From Owenia fusiformis (Eukaryota; Annelida; Polychaeta; Sabellida; Oweniidae), in assembly GCA_903813345.2 (NCBI GenBank), contig CAIIXF020000007.1:30987564-31051563 (forward strand): a stretch of DNA of 64,000 nt, read 5' to 3'. The notes under the pieces were generated by a model that ran no database searches, had not been told where the DNA came from, and was given only the letters and a program-made list of their open reading frames with translations. Below are positions 58,601 through 61,600 of this stretch, one piece after another (the stretch's first letter is position 1; each line of letters starts with the position of its first letter). Both the position numbers and the translations under genes were made by a program.

Positions 58601-61600
58601 AAAAATATTTTTCAGAATGTATCCCACCAAGTTTCAATTCTTCATGTGCAAATAAATTAGCGGCTGTGACGACATGTGATTGTCTGGATGAAAACTGCCA
58701 ACTGAATAGTGTAGAGAAGTGTGTCCCAGGATGTACCTGTCCAGATGGTATGGTAATGGATGGTGGAGAGTGTAAAAATGTGACATTGTGTGGATGTCTT
58801 GTTGGCTCTGTGGAATATAAACCTGGAGATAAGTGGGAAGACGCAAATGCATGTCAGCAATGGTAGGTTGACATTGCAATCATATTTATGATATGGGGGT
58901 TGATTGTCGGTTTTATATGTTGAGTATGGCAAACTGATCTATATGTAATGTACACTACTTGTGTTATTTGAATGTTGCCACTGTTTCAAGATAATAGATA
59001 TCTCAGATAATGAAGTATGAAAGCATTTGAAAACATCACATCCTCCAGCTTGTGCTTGTTTGGATACTTCATGCTAAAATAAGTGGAAACTATATTTTAA
59101 CTTACTTTTGCAGCTCCTGTGTAAGTGGAGAGGTACAATGCAATCCACTTGATGACTGCAATGGTAAATGATTATTTTTATTCAGCATTAAATCTACCAA
59201 TAGATTAATAGTTTGTCGTCAATCTGCCAGCCACTCACTCCGTCTGGGAATAAGTGCACCAGATATTTAGATTTGTGTGCAAATGAGAATGAAATTTTAA
59301 CAAAACATTGTTTGATCATTGGGAGAAATTTGCCCCTCCATCTAGTTGTTGATAAGTTTATGATGAATAATTTAAAATTGCAAGTAAGACTCATTCTTTT
59401 ATGTTAACAGTTGATTGTAAATGGAGCGATTGGAGTGACTTTGGTAGCTGTAGTGCTATTTGCAATGGTGGAGATATGATCAGATACAGGTACCTTTTAA
59501 CTACAAACAAGTTGACGAGGTGAATGATATAAACAAATTTACCATAACATAATATGTGTTTCTTGAAAAAATGTGTCCCACTGATTACTTAAAGAAGCAT
59601 CTTTGAAGTTGCGTGAGTATTATAACTTATTATTTTCTCATGGATTAGGACTATCGAATCTGTTGCTAAGGGGAATGGAGCTAATTGTACAGGAGAATCC
59701 AGTGAGAGCAAACCATGTAACACTGGCTGTTGTGACACATGTGATTATAACGCAATTGAACATAACAATGGTGAAATCTGGATGGATGGAGAATGTAGAC
59801 AGTGGTATGTTTAGAATTCTTTTAGAAAAGGCCATCTCACCCATATATCCTCAAATAGAGTAGCATATTAACTACCTTCATCTGTATATATAATAGTGGC
59901 TGTTTTATCAGGGAACTTGCATTGCTTATGGTTTATTTGCCATACCTTGACTGATTAACAATTAAATTTGAAATTATTATTATTTGATAGTATATCTTGC
60001 TTCATCATCTTAAATTCCACAAATTAAATGTATTTTTATAGCATCTGTCAGTGTGATGGAAGACCGAACTGTTATGATGTTACACCTTGTGAGTATTATT
60101 ATTAGATACTTTTGTTGCATCATTAATATTACACATCCTAAAGGGGACACAATTGACAATGAGCTGAATATAATCAAATATTCATCATCCCACTCCTTTT
60201 TATTAATTTTAACTCACTTTAATTCATGCTGATCACTTTATTATGATGATTTTAAAAGTTGGTACTGATTTCTAAAAGGTCATTTCTTCAACCTGATTAC
60301 AGAAAACTACCTTTGACTTTATTTAAAACATTGTTAATTAATTTTTGTTTCATAATTTTACTGGAAAGTTTATTATTAGCCTTTAATTAACAGTTGCTTT
60401 TGCCTTCTTTTGATGAAAATCATCACAACAGCTTTGTTTTCAGCATTTTTCTATTTCATTTCAAAATCATCACATGCTTACATAATGATTAATGGTACAC
60501 ACAATTTGGAACTTTAATGTACAAAAAAACACAACTTTCATTGTTGCTTTGCATATTAAAGACACAATACAGTTGTTTGTTATTGATTTTTATTAGCTCA
60601 GCAAATATATATTGCACAAACTCCTACTTTATTCAGAGAAATGTGTTTATCCCATACTTGGACGTGTTACAGGTACATTGAACAGGTTTGTAAAAACTTA
60701 TATTTTCATCAGTGGGCAGATATAGCTTTACGTCCCACTCAGAGCGGGCAGATATAGTGGCCAATATAATATATTATCCCGCATATTTGCCTCGGGATAA
60801 TCCCAATATCCTGAACCTCATATAGGATAATCTCTATTTATTTCTAGGTGTTTCTACAATAGTTACACCCACTGGACCAACTCCAGAACCAACTCCATCT
60901 CCAGGTAAGTGGGATGTAATCAGGCAGCACTTGAATTCATATTTCTTGATATGATTGAATTGTCATAATGAGGTGGATACTAGAATCCTTTTTTGGTTTT
61001 TAGGTATTCAGATATATTTGCAGGTATATATTTTGTATTCAGATATGGTGTGTAGATTTACAATCCCTATTTCTAGATACTATTATTGATCTATACCTGG
61101 CATACTTCTGATCCAAATTTCAAATATAAAATCATGTGTTCTCAGCATTGTCTCTTTTTCTTCTCATCCAATAAAAACACTTTCTTTATTAGACTTCAAA
61201 AGAAATGTCATTGTAAATGGTTTTGTGCACCAATTTAGTTATCAACTGTGGCAGAATAAATATCCCTAGGATGTAACCTCTGAATGCTCTAACGTGTCAG
61301 AAAACTCTGGTTATGTTTGCTAAAAATCAAGCACAACGTGATAGGTAATTACGGTTGAAAATTTGGTGCATTAACTTAGACCTAATACTTTATCAGATGA
61401 CTGTCAGTGGGGAGATTGGAGTGATTGGGGAGAATGTTCCTTGACATGTGGCATTGGAAGTAGGGAAAGCACTAGAACCATAAAGAGGCCAGCAGTTAAT
61501 AAAGGATCTGGTTGCTCTGGAAACACAACAAAATATGAAGACTGCAACACATCACCTTGTCCAGGTATTTTTTATATATTGGGTCAAAATAAGTATTAAA